DNA of 64,000 nucleotides from Paracoccus ravus (GTDB lineage: Bacteria; Pseudomonadota; Alphaproteobacteria; Rhodobacterales; Rhodobacteraceae): the NCBI RefSeq assembly GCF_004522175.1, contig NZ_SDEB01000010.1, positions 1 through 64,000 on the forward strand. The letters run 5' to 3'. Below are positions 43,334 to 52,351 of the stretch, piece after piece. Positions within the stretch are counted from its first letter, which is position 1. Every line of letters begins with the position of its first letter. Below the pieces are notes generated by a model. That model was not told where the DNA came from and searched no databases. It saw nothing but the letters and a program-made list of their open reading frames with translations. The translations under genes were made by a program, and so were the position numbers.

Positions 43334-44299
43334 TCATTTGATGACGGCGATCTTGCTGCGGTCGATGGTGATCGCGACCGCCAGGATCAGGACCGCGCCA
43401 AAGACCACGTTCTCGGCAAAAATGTTGACCCCGATGAATGTCATTCCCATCCGCACGATCGAGATGATCAGCGCCCCCACGGCAGTCCGGCCGATGCCAC
43501 CCAGCCCGCCGGTGATGGCAGTGCCACCCACGATCACCGCCGCAATCGCCGGAAGCAGCAATTGGTTCGCCAGCGTCGGCGAGCCGCTCGACAGCCGCGC
43601 CGCCAGCACCACGCCTGCGATCGCGGCCAGCCCGCCCGAGATGGCAAAGGCGATGATCTTGGTCCGGTCCACATTGATCCCGGCAGCGATTGCGGCGGGC
43701 TCGCCTGCGCCGATGGCGAGGCTGTAGCGGCCAAAGGGCGTGTAGCGCATCACGAGGTAGAGCGCCGCTCCCAGAACTGCGGCGATCCAGACCACGACGG
43801 GAAGTCCGGCAAAGCTTCCGTTGATCCAGCCCGTAAAGACGCGCCCGCTGGCCTCGATGGTGATGGCGCGGCCATCGGCGGCCCAAAGCGCGATCCCCGC
43901 GACGACGCCCCCCGTCGCCAGGGTGGCGACAAAGGACGGCACTTTCAGCCGGACATGGACAAGACCGCTGAGCACACCGAAAACGACCCCCGCAAGGATT
44001 GCGGCGGGAAAGGCCATGATCCCGATCTGGGGGACGAGCTGGGCCAGGATGACGCTGGACAGCGACGCGATGGCCTGGATCGAGAGGTCGATCCCTCCGA
44101 CCAGAATGACGCCGGTCACGCCCGCGGCGAGGATGAAAAGCACCGCCGTATTTGCCAGCAGCAGCAACAGCGTTTCCTGGGTCAGGAAGCCCGGCGCGGC
44201 GCTGCCGATGCCAAGGATGAGGATCAAAAGCAATGCCGGTGGGATCGCCGCATTGACCCAGCCCAGGGAAAACGCGGATCTAAGGGTTCGGAAGTCCAT
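43334..44299 (-). CDS. RbsC-type sugar ABC permease, second copy (321 aa)
   Basis: Eight- to ten-helix permease of the ribose/galactose class. Typical features are GVTGVILVGGIDLSIQAIASL, LKVPSFVATLATGG, MRYTPFGRYSLAIGAGEPAA and GGTAITGGLGGIGRTAVGALI. The start at 44299 comes 10 bases after the ATPase stop; an earlier in-frame start would overlap that gene. The transporter has two permease genes flanking the ATPase, so the membrane pore is probably a heterodimer. Last gene in the four-gene operon. Confidence 0.93.
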   Translation of the reverse strand: MDFRTLRSAFSLGWVNAAIPPALLLILILGIGSAAPGFLTQETLLLLLANTAVLFILAAGVTGVILVGGIDLSIQAIASLSSVILAQLVPQIGIMAFPAAILAGVVFGVLSGLVHVRLKVPSFVATLATGGVVAGIALWAADGRAITIEASGRVFTGWINGSFAGLPVVVWIAAVLGAALYLVMRYTPFGRYSLAIGAGEPAAIAAGINVDRTKIIAFAISGGLAAIAGVVLAARLSSGSPTLANQLLLPAIAAVIVGGTAITGGLGGIGRTAVGALIISIVRMGMTFIGVNIFAENVVFGAVLILAVAITIDRSKIAVIK

Positions 44300-44309
44300 C
44301 TGTATCTCC

Positions 44310-45821
44310 TCAGACCATGGCGCGGACCAGATCGACCTGATCCGGCTTCGCCCCTGCGGGCGCATCAAAATGGGCGGTGACCTCGCCGTCGCGCATCACC
44401 ATCACGCGATGCGAAAGGCCGATGGTTTCCTCGAGCGTGTCCGAGATCAGCAGGATCGCCACGCCGTCCCCCGAAAGCTCACGCACCAGTTCATAGACCT
44501 CTTCCTTGGCCCCCACATCCAATCCCCGGGTAGGGTGGTCGAGGATCAGGATGCGCGATCCCGCCGTCATCCAGCGCGCCAGAACCACCTTTTGCTGATT
44601 GCCGCCCGAGAGCTTGCGGCAGGCGATCTCCGGACCCGGCGCCTTGATCCTGAGCCGCCTGATCCAGTCCAGAGCCAGCCTTCGCTCGCGGCCATGGCTG
44701 ATCGCACCCCGCCGTGTCACGGCGGACAGATCGGCCAGGGTGATATTCTCGGCAATGGAAAGGAACATGACCAGTCCTTCGACCCGTCTTTCGCGCGGCA
44801 CATAGCCAATCCCGCGCCGCACGGCATCCTGTGGAGAGCGGAAGCGGACCCGCTCTCCCCGGATGCTCAAGGTGCCGGAATCATGGGGAAGGAAGCCGCC
44901 GATGGCGCGCGTGACCTCTTCCCGCCCCGAGCCGACTACCCCGGCGATGCCCAGGATCTCGCCGGCGCGGATCTGCAGATCGACCTGAGAGAAATGGCCG
45001 GCATGGCTGATTTTCCTGGCATCGACGATGATGTCGTCGCGCGGCGGGTGCTGTCGGTCCTCCTTGTAATAGCTCGCCTGCAAGCCGCGTCCCACCATGA
45101 TTTCGTGCAGTTCGGGTCCGGTGATCGCATCGGCCCGGTGTTCGGCCACGACCTCGCCATCCTTCATGGTGTAAACCCGATCCGAGATCTCCAGCACCTC
45201 ATCGAGCCGGTGCGAGACAAAGACGAAACTCGCCCGCGACTTGAGCGCCCGCACGCGGTCGAAAAGCACCTTGATATCGCCCGCGCCCAGAACCGATGTG
45301 GGTTCATCCAGCAGGATGACCAGCGGACGCGAGACGGTTTCCTCGAGCGTCAGCGCCTTGGCAAGCTCGACCATCTGGCGCGCCGCGAAGGTCAGTTCCG
45401 ACGCACGGGCGCGCACGTCGATGTCGACGCCGATCTTGGCAAGCTGACGCCTTGCCGCCGCATGCATCGCCTTCCAGTTGACGATGCCGAAGCGCAGGAA
45501 CTGATCCTCTTGACCCAAATAGATATTTTCCGCCACCGAGAGGTTCAGCAGCAGCGACTGCTCCTGAAAGACCATGCCGATACCCTGTGCCGCCGCATCC
45601 GCCGCATGTCTCAGGCGCAGCGGTTTTCCGTCCAGCAACAGGGCGCCGCCATCGGGCTGATGGGTCCCGGCCAGAACACGCATCAGGGTCGATTTGCCTG
45701 CACCATTCTCGCCGATCAGGCCGACGACCTCATTTGGCCTGATCTCGACCGAGACATTCTTCAGCGCCGGTACTCCGGCAAAGGACTTGCATATCCCATT
45801 GGCTGTCAGCATGGCGGTCAC
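44310..45821 (-). CDS. RbsA-type double-domain sugar ABC ATPase (503 aa)
   Basis: Two ATPase halves as in RbsA/MglA. The first half has Walker A GENGAGKST, GTHQPDGGALLLDGKPL and a signature-like ELTFAARQMVELAKAL; the second, degenerate-type half has GVVGSGREEVTRAIGG and LSGGNQQKVVLARWM. The C-terminal half carries DHPTRGLDVGAKEEVY, the family Walker B region. It overlaps the preceding permease gene by 4 bases. It energises uptake of an unidentified monosaccharide, sugar alcohol or related compound. Confidence 0.94.
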   Translation of the reverse strand: MTAMLTANGICKSFAGVPALKNVSVEIRPNEVVGLIGENGAGKSTLMRVLAGTHQPDGGALLLDGKPLRLRHAADAAAQGIGMVFQEQSLLLNLSVAENIYLGQEDQFLRFGIVNWKAMHAAARRQLAKIGVDIDVRARASELTFAARQMVELAKALTLEETVSRPLVILLDEPTSVLGAGDIKVLFDRVRALKSRASFVFVSHRLDEVLEISDRVYTMKDGEVVAEHRADAITGPELHEIMVGRGLQASYYKEDRQHPPRDDIIVDARKISHAGHFSQVDLQIRAGEILGIAGVVGSGREEVTRAIGGFLPHDSGTLSIRGERVRFRSPQDAVRRGIGYVPRERRVEGLVMFLSIAENITLADLSAVTRRGAISHGRERRLALDWIRRLRIKAPGPEIACRKLSGGNQQKVVLARWMTAGSRILILDHPTRGLDVGAKEEVYELVRELSGDGVAILLISDTLEETIGLSHRVMVMRDGEVTAHFDAPAGAKPDQVDLVRAMV

Positions 45822-46801
45822 TTCACGATCTGAAGGCGCAGCCGATCCAGCGACAGCGCGACCGCCGCAATGATCAGAAGTCCCTGCACCGATTGCTGGA
45901 CATAGGGTGAAACGCCCAGCAGGATCATGCCATTGCCGAGCACGGTGACGATCAGCACGCCAATCAATGTGTTGACCACGCCGCCTTCGCCCCCGGTCAA
46001 AGCAGTGCCGCCGACCACGACCGCAGTCACGGCAGCGAAAAGCCTGCCATCTGCGATAACCGCGTCCGAACGGCCCAGCTGCGCCGCCGCCAGAATCCCA
46101 GCCAGTCCGAAAAAGAAGCCAGCCAGCGCAAAAGCCGCGATCCGGACCCGGCGCAGCTTGATACCAGACAGTTCGGCGACCTCCTCGCCGCCTCCGATGG
46201 CAAGGATGTGGCGACCCAGCCGGGTATGGTACTGGATCGCGCAGGCCAAGAGAAATGCCCCCAGCGCGACCCAGACGGAGAGGGGGAAGCCAAGGAACCG
46301 GGCAAGGGCGAGGTCGCGGATGCTCGGATCCATCAACCGCACCGCCGAGCCTCCCAGCATATAGACCGAGACCCCCAATCCGATGAACCAGATCCCCAGC
46401 GTCGCCATGAACGAAGGAATCCGCAGAAACGTCTGTATCGCACCCGTCAGCGCGCCGAGCGCCGTGCTTGCCGCGATGGCGGCGGCGACGGCGAACCAGC
46501 CCCAGGAATTGGCATTGGCGTCATTCGCGGCCAGCAGAACGGTGACCATGGCCGCGATCGAGAGCGAGCCTTCCACGGAAAGGTCGATGCTGCCCATCAG
46601 GATGATGAAGGTCAGCCCCATCGCCAAAGTCAGGGGGACGGCTGCGGAATTCGCCACACGGATCAGATTGCGCGGCTCGATAAAATTGGGATTGGCAATC
46701 GTGATGAGCGTGCAGAGCAGCATTAGAACCAATGCCGGAGCCCAGCGGCGCAAGCGCTTGCGATTGCTTTCGCCGAACAGGGCAGGCCGCGGCATGGACA
46801 T
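45818..46801 (-). CDS. RbsC-type sugar ABC permease, first copy (327 aa)
   Basis: Permease with LTLAMGLTFIILMGSIDLSVEGSLSIAA and the RbsC segments LRIPSFMATLGIWF, HTRLGRHILAIGGGEEVAELSG and GGTALTGGEGGVVNTLIGVLI. The ATG at 46801 has GAGGA eight bases upstream; a longer in-frame extension upstream is not protein-like. It lies about 125 bases after the binding-protein gene and couples to the ATPase gene by an ATGA overlap. Confidence 0.93.
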   Translation of the reverse strand: MSMPRPALFGESNRKRLRRWAPALVLMLLCTLITIANPNFIEPRNLIRVANSAAVPLTLAMGLTFIILMGSIDLSVEGSLSIAAMVTVLLAANDANANSWGWFAVAAAIAASTALGALTGAIQTFLRIPSFMATLGIWFIGLGVSVYMLGGSAVRLMDPSIRDLALARFLGFPLSVWVALGAFLLACAIQYHTRLGRHILAIGGGEEVAELSGIKLRRVRIAAFALAGFFFGLAGILAAAQLGRSDAVIADGRLFAAVTAVVVGGTALTGGEGGVVNTLIGVLIVTVLGNGMILLGVSPYVQQSVQGLLIIAAVALSLDRLRLQIVK

Positions 46802-46926
46802 CTGTTCCTCATGGATGTTTCCGGGCTTGAGATCTTGGACATTGTCGGTCAACGGATGGTCGCCCCCTTGCATCATCGCGATGGATGGCGGGCCGGAAAA
46901 CCGGCCCGCGGCATGTGATGGTCGGA

Positions 46927-48012
46927 TCAGGCGCTGCGGATCGGCCCGGTCACTCGGCCCCAGAGATCGGCCCAGTCCAGCACGGGCTGGGCTTCGATAT
47001 TGGTCTTGTAATATTCCTCGACATTGTCCTTTGAGATCAGGACGGCCTGACCATAGAATTCGCGCCGGTCCGGCGGCTCTGCGGCGGGGTCGAATTTCTT
47101 CTGATGGGCCGCCAGCCCGATCGCCAGCCCCATGCCGCCCTGCCAAAACGGATCCGAGGTGACGGTGCAGGCGAACTCGCCCGCCCTGACCGCATCGACG
47201 GCGGCCTTGATGCCATCGACGCCGACCACCGGCACCTTACCCGCTAGCCCCTCGGCCCGCAGCGCCTCGAGCGCGCCGGTGCCCATGTCGTCATTGGCGG
47301 CCCAGACGCCCTTGATATCGTCGCCAAATCGGGTCAGCAGATTGCCGGTCAGGTCATAGGCTTCGCTGGATTTCCAGTTCGCGACCTGAAAATCCAGCAG
47401 CTTGATGTCGGAATTGGCCGCCAGGGCCTGTTCAAGACCCGCCTTGCGCTCGATCGCGGCGGTGTTCGAAATCTGGCCGCCAAGCGCGATGATCCCACCC
47501 GATCCGCCAATCGCCTTGAACAGGATCTCGGCAATCTGCTTGCCACTGGCGATGCCGTCGAATTCGATATGCGAGACATAGAACGGGTTGAAGTCGCGCG
47601 GATGCAGATCCTTCGGCTTGTTCCATTGCGTCACGACGCTGGCCCCGGCGGCGGCACATGCCTCGACGATCGGGCGTGCATCCGGGGTGTCGTTCGGATC
47701 CGAGTTCAACACCATGTTTCCGCCGGTCTTGGCCAGCATGGCCTTGATATCCGCGATCCCCTTTTCGCTGTTCCCCTCCGACACCAGCGTCACATGCTCA
47801 AGCCCGATGCTGGCGGCGAATGCTTCCGCACCCGACTTCCAGACCGCGTGATAAGGGTTGGACAGTGACCGTATCGAGGTCACCAGAGTCGGCTTCTCGG
47901 CCGCAAAAAGGCGGTGCGGCAGGGCTGCGACGGTTGCGCCGGCCGCGGCTGTCGCAAGGAACGATCGCCGCGCCATCGGGCGGGTTAAATATGTCTTTGT
48001 CTGGCCTGTCAT
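46927..48012 (-). CDS. RbsB-type sugar-binding protein, Tat-like signal (361 aa)
   Basis: Periplasmic type I binding protein. The signal contains ARRSFLATAAAGATVAALP, a twin-arginine-like segment, ending near LFAAEKP. The mature part has SLSNPYHAVWKSGAEAF, NSDPNDTPDARPIVEACAAAG and GVWAANDDMGTGALEALRAEGL, as in Rbs and Xyl binding proteins. A strong GGGGAGGA ribosome site fixes the ATG at 48012. It heads the transporter operon and is divergent from a GMC oxidoreductase; the 187 bases between them hold a FadR-like operator match. Confidence 0.92.
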   Translation of the reverse strand: MTGQTKTYLTRPMARRSFLATAAAGATVAALPHRLFAAEKPTLVTSIRSLSNPYHAVWKSGAEAFAASIGLEHVTLVSEGNSEKGIADIKAMLAKTGGNMVLNSDPNDTPDARPIVEACAAAGASVVTQWNKPKDLHPRDFNPFYVSHIEFDGIASGKQIAEILFKAIGGSGGIIALGGQISNTAAIERKAGLEQALAANSDIKLLDFQVANWKSSEAYDLTGNLLTRFGDDIKGVWAANDDMGTGALEALRAEGLAGKVPVVGVDGIKAAVDAVRAGEFACTVTSDPFWQGGMGLAIGLAAHQKKFDPAAEPPDRREFYGQAVLISKDNVEEYYKTNIEAQPVLDWADLWGRVTGPIRSA

Positions 48013-48056
48013 TCGAAATCCTCCCCAGGTTTACGATTGGACGTTCACTTCCCACG

Positions 48057-48067
48057 TTGTATGACAA
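48057..48067. promoter_or_regulatory. FadR-family operator match
   Basis: TTGTATGACAA matches the GntR/FadR operator pattern T-N-G-T-N3-A-C-N-A on both half-sites. It lies between the divergent transporter operon and the GMC gene, and two FadR-type regulators are encoded in the same locus. No second exact copy was found elsewhere in the locus. Confidence 0.55.
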
Positions 48068-48199
48068 CCCTTGAATACGATAACGGTAGCCACAGACTTG
48101 ACGTCGGGCAAGAGAATTCCGATTGTTGCTCAGGGCGGGCAAACAGAACAAAATGATTATCATTTAAATACAGCATGTTGGGTTTGTGGAGGGATAAAA

Positions 48200-49777
48200 A
48201 TGGCCGATTACATCATCATCGGCGGGGGATCTGCCGGCTGTGTTCTGGCGGCGCGGCTTTCCGAGGACCCCGATATTTCGGTCATGTTGATCGAATCTGG
48301 TCCGCGCGACCGCAATCCCTATATCCATCTGCCAGTGGGTTTTTTCCGCATGACCGCGGGGCCCTTGATCTGGGGTTACCAGACCGAGGCCGGGCGGCAG
48401 ATCGAGGGGCGACGTCTTGTCTATCCTCAGGCGCGGGTGCTGGGTGGGGGCAGTTCGATCAATGCCCAGGTCTATACCCGTGGTTGCGCCGAGGATTTCG
48501 ACGGCTGGCGCGATCGGGACGGCTGCGAGGGATGGGGCTATCGCGATGTCCTGCCCTATTTTCGCAAGGCCGAGGGCAACGATACCTTCGGCGGAGAATG
48601 TCATGGCTGCGACGGTCCCTTGGGCGTCAGCTCTCAGACACCGCATCCCTTGTCGCGGGCCTTCGTGCAGGCAGGTCAGGATGCGGGCCTGCCGTTCAAT
48701 GCCGATTTCAACGCGGGTCGACAGGAGGGGATCGGTTTCTACCAGACGACAACCCGCAATGGCCGTCGCAGCAGCACGGCCGTCGCCTATCTGCGTCCCG
48801 CCGAGACAAGGCCCAACCTGACGGTGCGCACCGGGCAAACCATCCGCCGTATCCTGATCGAGAACGGCTGCGCCGTCGGCGTCGAAATCATCGAAGCTGG
48901 CCGCCCCGTGCCCCTGCGGGCCGAGCGCGAGGTGATCGTGACGGCGGGTGCCATCGGCTCTCCCAAACTTCTGATGCTCTCGGGGCTGGGGCCTGCCGAG
49001 ATGCTGCGCGGCCACGGGATCGAGGTATTGCGCGACCTGCCGCAGATCGGCCGCAATCTGCAGGATCATACTGCGGTCGACGTGATTGGCGCGTTGCGCG
49101 GCCCCTTCGGAATCGACCGTTACAAGCAGCGGCGCTGGCAGCTTGCCGCCGGGTTGGAATACGCGCTTTTCCGAAAGGGTCCGGTCGCCTCGAATATCGT
49201 CGAAGCCGGCGGATACTGGTGGAGCGACCGCGATGAGGCCACCCCGGACATCCAGATGCATTTCCTGCCCGGCGCGGGGGTCGAAGAGGGGATCGGCACC
49301 GTGCCGGGCGGTCATGGCTGCACGCTGAATTCGTACCATCTGCGACCGCGATCGCGTGGCAGTGTCACATTGTCCTCGGGGGATCCTTGGTCCGCCCCAT
49401 GCATCGACACGAACTGTTTTGCCGAATCTTATGACCTGGAGCGCGCGGTTGATGGCATCAAGCTCTGTCAGGACATCCTGAGCCAGCCCTCATTCGGACG
49501 CTACCTGCGCAAAATCCACCTGCCGGGCCCGGAGATCCGTAGCGCCTCGGACTACCGGACCTTTGCCCGACAGCATGCCCGCACCTCGTACCATCCGGTC
49601 GGAACCTGCCGCATGGGTGGAACGGAGGATGCCGTCGTCGATCCCCAGTTGCGATTGCGCGGGATCGACCGCTTGCGGGTCTGCGACAGCTCGGTCATGC
49701 CGCGTCTGGTCTCGGCCAATACCAATGCGGCGACCATCATGATCGCCGAGAAGGCGGCGGATCTTCTCAGGATCTAG
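48200..49777 (+). CDS. GMC-family FAD oxidoreductase (525 aa)
   Basis: Glucose-methanol-choline oxidoreductase. FAD-binding GGGSAGCVLAARLSE near the N-terminus, ARVLGGGSSINAQVYTRG (GMC signature 1), GAIGSPKLLMLSGLGPAEML (signature 2), and catalytic His in SYHPVGTCRMGG with Asn in VSANTNAATIM. Start at 48200 is set by GGAGGG; the frame is open upstream but not protein-like. Family members oxidise alcohols such as choline, sugar alcohols or polyethylene glycol. Its divergence from the sugar transporter suggests a sugar alcohol or hydroxylated side chain as substrate. Confidence 0.92.
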   Translation: MADYIIIGGGSAGCVLAARLSEDPDISVMLIESGPRDRNPYIHLPVGFFRMTAGPLIWGYQTEAGRQIEGRRLVYPQARVLGGGSSINAQVYTRGCAEDFDGWRDRDGCEGWGYRDVLPYFRKAEGNDTFGGECHGCDGPLGVSSQTPHPLSRAFVQAGQDAGLPFNADFNAGRQEGIGFYQTTTRNGRRSSTAVAYLRPAETRPNLTVRTGQTIRRILIENGCAVGVEIIEAGRPVPLRAEREVIVTAGAIGSPKLLMLSGLGPAEMLRGHGIEVLRDLPQIGRNLQDHTAVDVIGALRGPFGIDRYKQRRWQLAAGLEYALFRKGPVASNIVEAGGYWWSDRDEATPDIQMHFLPGAGVEEGIGTVPGGHGCTLNSYHLRPRSRGSVTLSSGDPWSAPCIDTNCFAESYDLERAVDGIKLCQDILSQPSFGRYLRKIHLPGPEIRSASDYRTFARQHARTSYHPVGTCRMGGTEDAVVDPQLRLRGIDRLRVCDSSVMPRLVSANTNAATIMIAEKAADLLRI

Positions 49778-49805
49778 AAAGGCGGAAGCGGCGTGTGGAA
49801 TTGTA

Positions 49806-50843
49806 TCAGGACGTGAGCCGCCGGTCATGGCGGTCGAGCATGCGGATCAGCGGCCGCGCCAAGGGCATCAGCAGAAAGATCCGCACCACATGCGCTGCCG
49901 TGACAAGGGCCACGTCCTGGTGCAGATATTGCGCGGTCAGGGCCATTTCGGTCACGCCGCCGGGCGCCATGCCCAGAATGGCCGTCTCCCAGTTATGGCC
50001 GCTCAGATGCGCGATGAGCAGCGCCGCGCCGGAGGTCAGCGCCAGCAGCAGGACGGTGCCGAGCAGGGAAATGACCATCTCGGCAGCCGCACCGCGAAAC
50101 AGATGCATCTGAAAGGTCGAGCCAAGCCAGGCGCCAAGCAGGATCTGCGCCCCGGCCAGGATCGGGGGTGGGTAATGCGGCAGGTCCAGCCCGCAAGCCG
50201 TCACCGCCGAAGTGATTGCAAGCGGTCCGAGGAAATAGGGATTGACCCAGCCAAGGGCGCGAAAGATCTGTCCGCTGGCAAAGGCCAGCACAGCAAGAAG
50301 GGGTAGCAGGGCGGGGTTTGCGACCGCATGGAAAATGCCAGGATCGGCCTGGGGCCGCCCGTCGATGGCGTAAAGCAGCAGGGGCACGGTCACGACGATG
50401 GCGGCGATGCGCAGGGTCTGGGCCATGACCACCGGCGCAGGGGGGATGCCGCAGCTTTCGGCGATGATGGCGGCCTCGACCGGAGCGACGGGGAATGTCG
50501 CCAACGCCATGCGCGACAACCGCGCCCCGGCTAGCCGGGCCTGAAGGACCGACAGGCAGAGCGCAAGGGCCGCCGTCAACCCCGCCATGCCGAGCAGAAG
50601 CGGCAGCGCCCCAAGCACGGCCTGAAGCGCCTCGCCGGTGAAGGACAGCCCCACGGTCGAGGCGACCACCGCCTGACCATAGGGCCGGGTCCGGACCGGC
50701 AGCGGCTTGGCAAGGACACCGCTCAGCGCCAGAGTCGCCGTGGTCAGCAGCGGGCCGATCATCCAGGGCAAGGGCAGCCCAAGCCATGCGCAGGCCCAGC
50801 CCGTCATCCCGCCCAGAAGATAGATCGCCCCCAGCCCTATCAC
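49806..50843 (-). CDS. AbrB-family membrane permease (345 aa)
   Basis: Member of the membrane AbrB family (not the Bacillus DNA-binding AbrB), with about ten helices arranged in two repeats: LGLPLPWMIGPLLTTATLAL near the N-terminus and GLDLPHYPPPILAGAQILLGAWLGS in the second half, then MAPGGVTEMALTAQYL. The GTG at 50843 overlaps the tctB stop as GTGA and gives the expected N-terminus; a GTG further upstream would overlap tctB by 55 bases. AbrB permeases are often found in tct-type operons and may handle related acids. Last gene of the operon. Confidence 0.82.
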   Translation of the reverse strand: MIGLGAIYLLGGMTGWACAWLGLPLPWMIGPLLTTATLALSGVLAKPLPVRTRPYGQAVVASTVGLSFTGEALQAVLGALPLLLGMAGLTAALALCLSVLQARLAGARLSRMALATFPVAPVEAAIIAESCGIPPAPVVMAQTLRIAAIVVTVPLLLYAIDGRPQADPGIFHAVANPALLPLLAVLAFASGQIFRALGWVNPYFLGPLAITSAVTACGLDLPHYPPPILAGAQILLGAWLGSTFQMHLFRGAAAEMVISLLGTVLLLALTSGAALLIAHLSGHNWETAILGMAPGGVTEMALTAQYLHQDVALVTAAHVVRIFLLMPLARPLIRMLDRHDRRLTS

Positions 50844-51310
50844 GGAAGCGGCAGCCCCAGCAGCCGCTGGAACAGCAGCGTTGCGATCAGCCACAATGCA
50901 ATGCCGGTCGCTGCGGCGCGCAGCCAGCGCCGTTCGCCTTGGAACAGGAGCGTCAGCCCGGCGGCTGCCAGCGCCAGGGACGAAGCAAGTCCAAGCAGCG
51001 GCACCGCGGCCATGGCCAGAGCAAATATCGCGAAACTCGCCAGGGCGCGCGGGGCGGCGGTGAATTTCCCCGCCACGCCGGGAAAGCCGCCGCGCAGCGT
51101 GAAGAAGAGGTAGAAACCGGAACAGACCAGCCCAAAGACGCCGATCTGCTCGGGCAACGCGCCGGGGCCGTCATCGCCGCGCGAATGGCCTTGGGGCAGC
51201 GCGGTGGCGAGCGCGAGAAAGACGCCGCTCGCGACGAGACACAGACCGCCCGTCACAAGCTCGCTGACCGGAATCCTCCGGCCAGCGTCGGTATCGGGAC
51301 GCGGGGTCAA
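50840..51310 (-). CDS. tctB: TctB-family small membrane subunit, second system (156 aa)
   Basis: Four hydrophobic segments (about residues 20-38, 55-75, 85-105 and 110-150), with GERRWLRAAATGIALWLIATLLF at the end. The start is an unusual TTG at 51310, overlapping the tctC stop as TTGA; an internal ATG further on would cut into the first helix. Identified by size, topology and position between tctC and the AbrB-type gene. Confidence 0.82.
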   Translation of the reverse strand: MTPRPDTDAGRRIPVSELVTGGLCLVASGVFLALATALPQGHSRGDDGPGALPEQIGVFGLVCSGFYLFFTLRGGFPGVAGKFTAAPRALASFAIFALAMAAVPLLGLASSLALAAAGLTLLFQGERRWLRAAATGIALWLIATLLFQRLLGLPLP

Positions 51311-52326
51311 TTGATAAGACCGGCGGATTGCAGGAACTCGCGCTGTTCCTCCAGATCCTTTTTGGTGCGCTCGGTGAATTCCGCCTCGGTCCAGTTCGGG
51401 CTGTCCTGGAACTGCTCTTCCTGGAATTTCTTCCAGTCCTCCGAGGCGGTCACCTTGTCGATCGCCGTCTGGATCGAGGCCACGACCTCATCGGGCGTGC
51501 CCGCCTTGACCGCGATGCCGCGCCAGATCGCGCCCTCGATGTCGAAGCCCTGTTCCTTGAAGGTCGGCGCATCGGGCAGGAAGGGCGAGCGTTCCTCGGT
51601 GGTCACGCCCAGCAGGCGGATCTCGCCGCTTTTCACCTGCGACAGCCCGGTCGAGGGCGTCATCATCGCCGCGTCGATATGCTGGCCCAGCAGGCCCAGC
51701 GTGACCTTGCCCGAGGCGTCATGCGGGATCCAGCCGCTCTCGAAACCGCCCTGCTTCATCATCTGGTAGAGCATGTATTGATGGAACCCGCCCGAGGAAT
51801 GGCCGCCGACCTTCAGCCCGTTCGGATTGGCCTTCATGTGATCGACGAAATCCTGCACGTTCTGGAACGGGCTGTCCTTGAGCACGGCCAGCGACGAGGG
51901 CTCGGATTGCATCGCGCGCAGAAGGCGCAGGTCATCGAGCTTGAAGGGGATCAGGCCCTGCGCGATGCCGAAGGTCAGCGTGCCCGTCAGCACGAGGATG
52001 CTGTAGCCATCGGCGGGCTGGGTCACGATCTGCGACAGCCCGACCGCGCCGCTGCCGCCGGGGCGGTTGTCGATCTTGACGGTCCAGCCGGATTCCTTTT
52101 CCAAAAGCTCGGCCAGCTTGCGGCCATAGGTGTCGAGCGCCCCGCCCGCGCCCGACCAGACGACCAGCGTCACGGGCTTTTCCGGGAATTCGGCCGCGGC
52201 GGTCTGGGGCAGGGCGGTGCTTGCCGCCACCAGGGCAAAGGTTGCGACGGCGGCCTGCAATAGGCCGCGCAGGCGCTGGTGCAGGGGCTGGCGTGGGGGC
52301 ATCTTGCCGGTTTCGGCAGGTTTCAT
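51307..52326 (-). CDS. tctC: TctC/BUG-family binding protein, second system (339 aa)
   Basis: Long signal peptide (about 45 residues) ending near TAAAEFPEKPVTLVVW, the mature BUG start. Other features are SGAGGALDTYGRKLAELLE, KIDNRPGGSGAVGLSQIV, and GYSILVLTGTLTFG. Ligand unknown, presumably a carboxylate. It begins 25 bases after tctA with a GGGAGAG ribosome site and overlaps tctB by 4 bases. Here the order is A-C-B, unlike C-B-A in the first system, so the two operons are not recent copies. Confidence 0.92.
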   Translation of the reverse strand: MKPAETGKMPPRQPLHQRLRGLLQAAVATFALVAASTALPQTAAAEFPEKPVTLVVWSGAGGALDTYGRKLAELLEKESGWTVKIDNRPGGSGAVGLSQIVTQPADGYSILVLTGTLTFGIAQGLIPFKLDDLRLLRAMQSEPSSLAVLKDSPFQNVQDFVDHMKANPNGLKVGGHSSGGFHQYMLYQMMKQGGFESGWIPHDASGKVTLGLLGQHIDAAMMTPSTGLSQVKSGEIRLLGVTTEERSPFLPDAPTFKEQGFDIEGAIWRGIAVKAGTPDEVVASIQTAIDKVTASEDWKKFQEEQFQDSPNWTEAEFTERTKKDLEEQREFLQSAGLIN

Positions 52327-52351
52327 GTGTCTCTCTCCCTTTGGTGATTTT

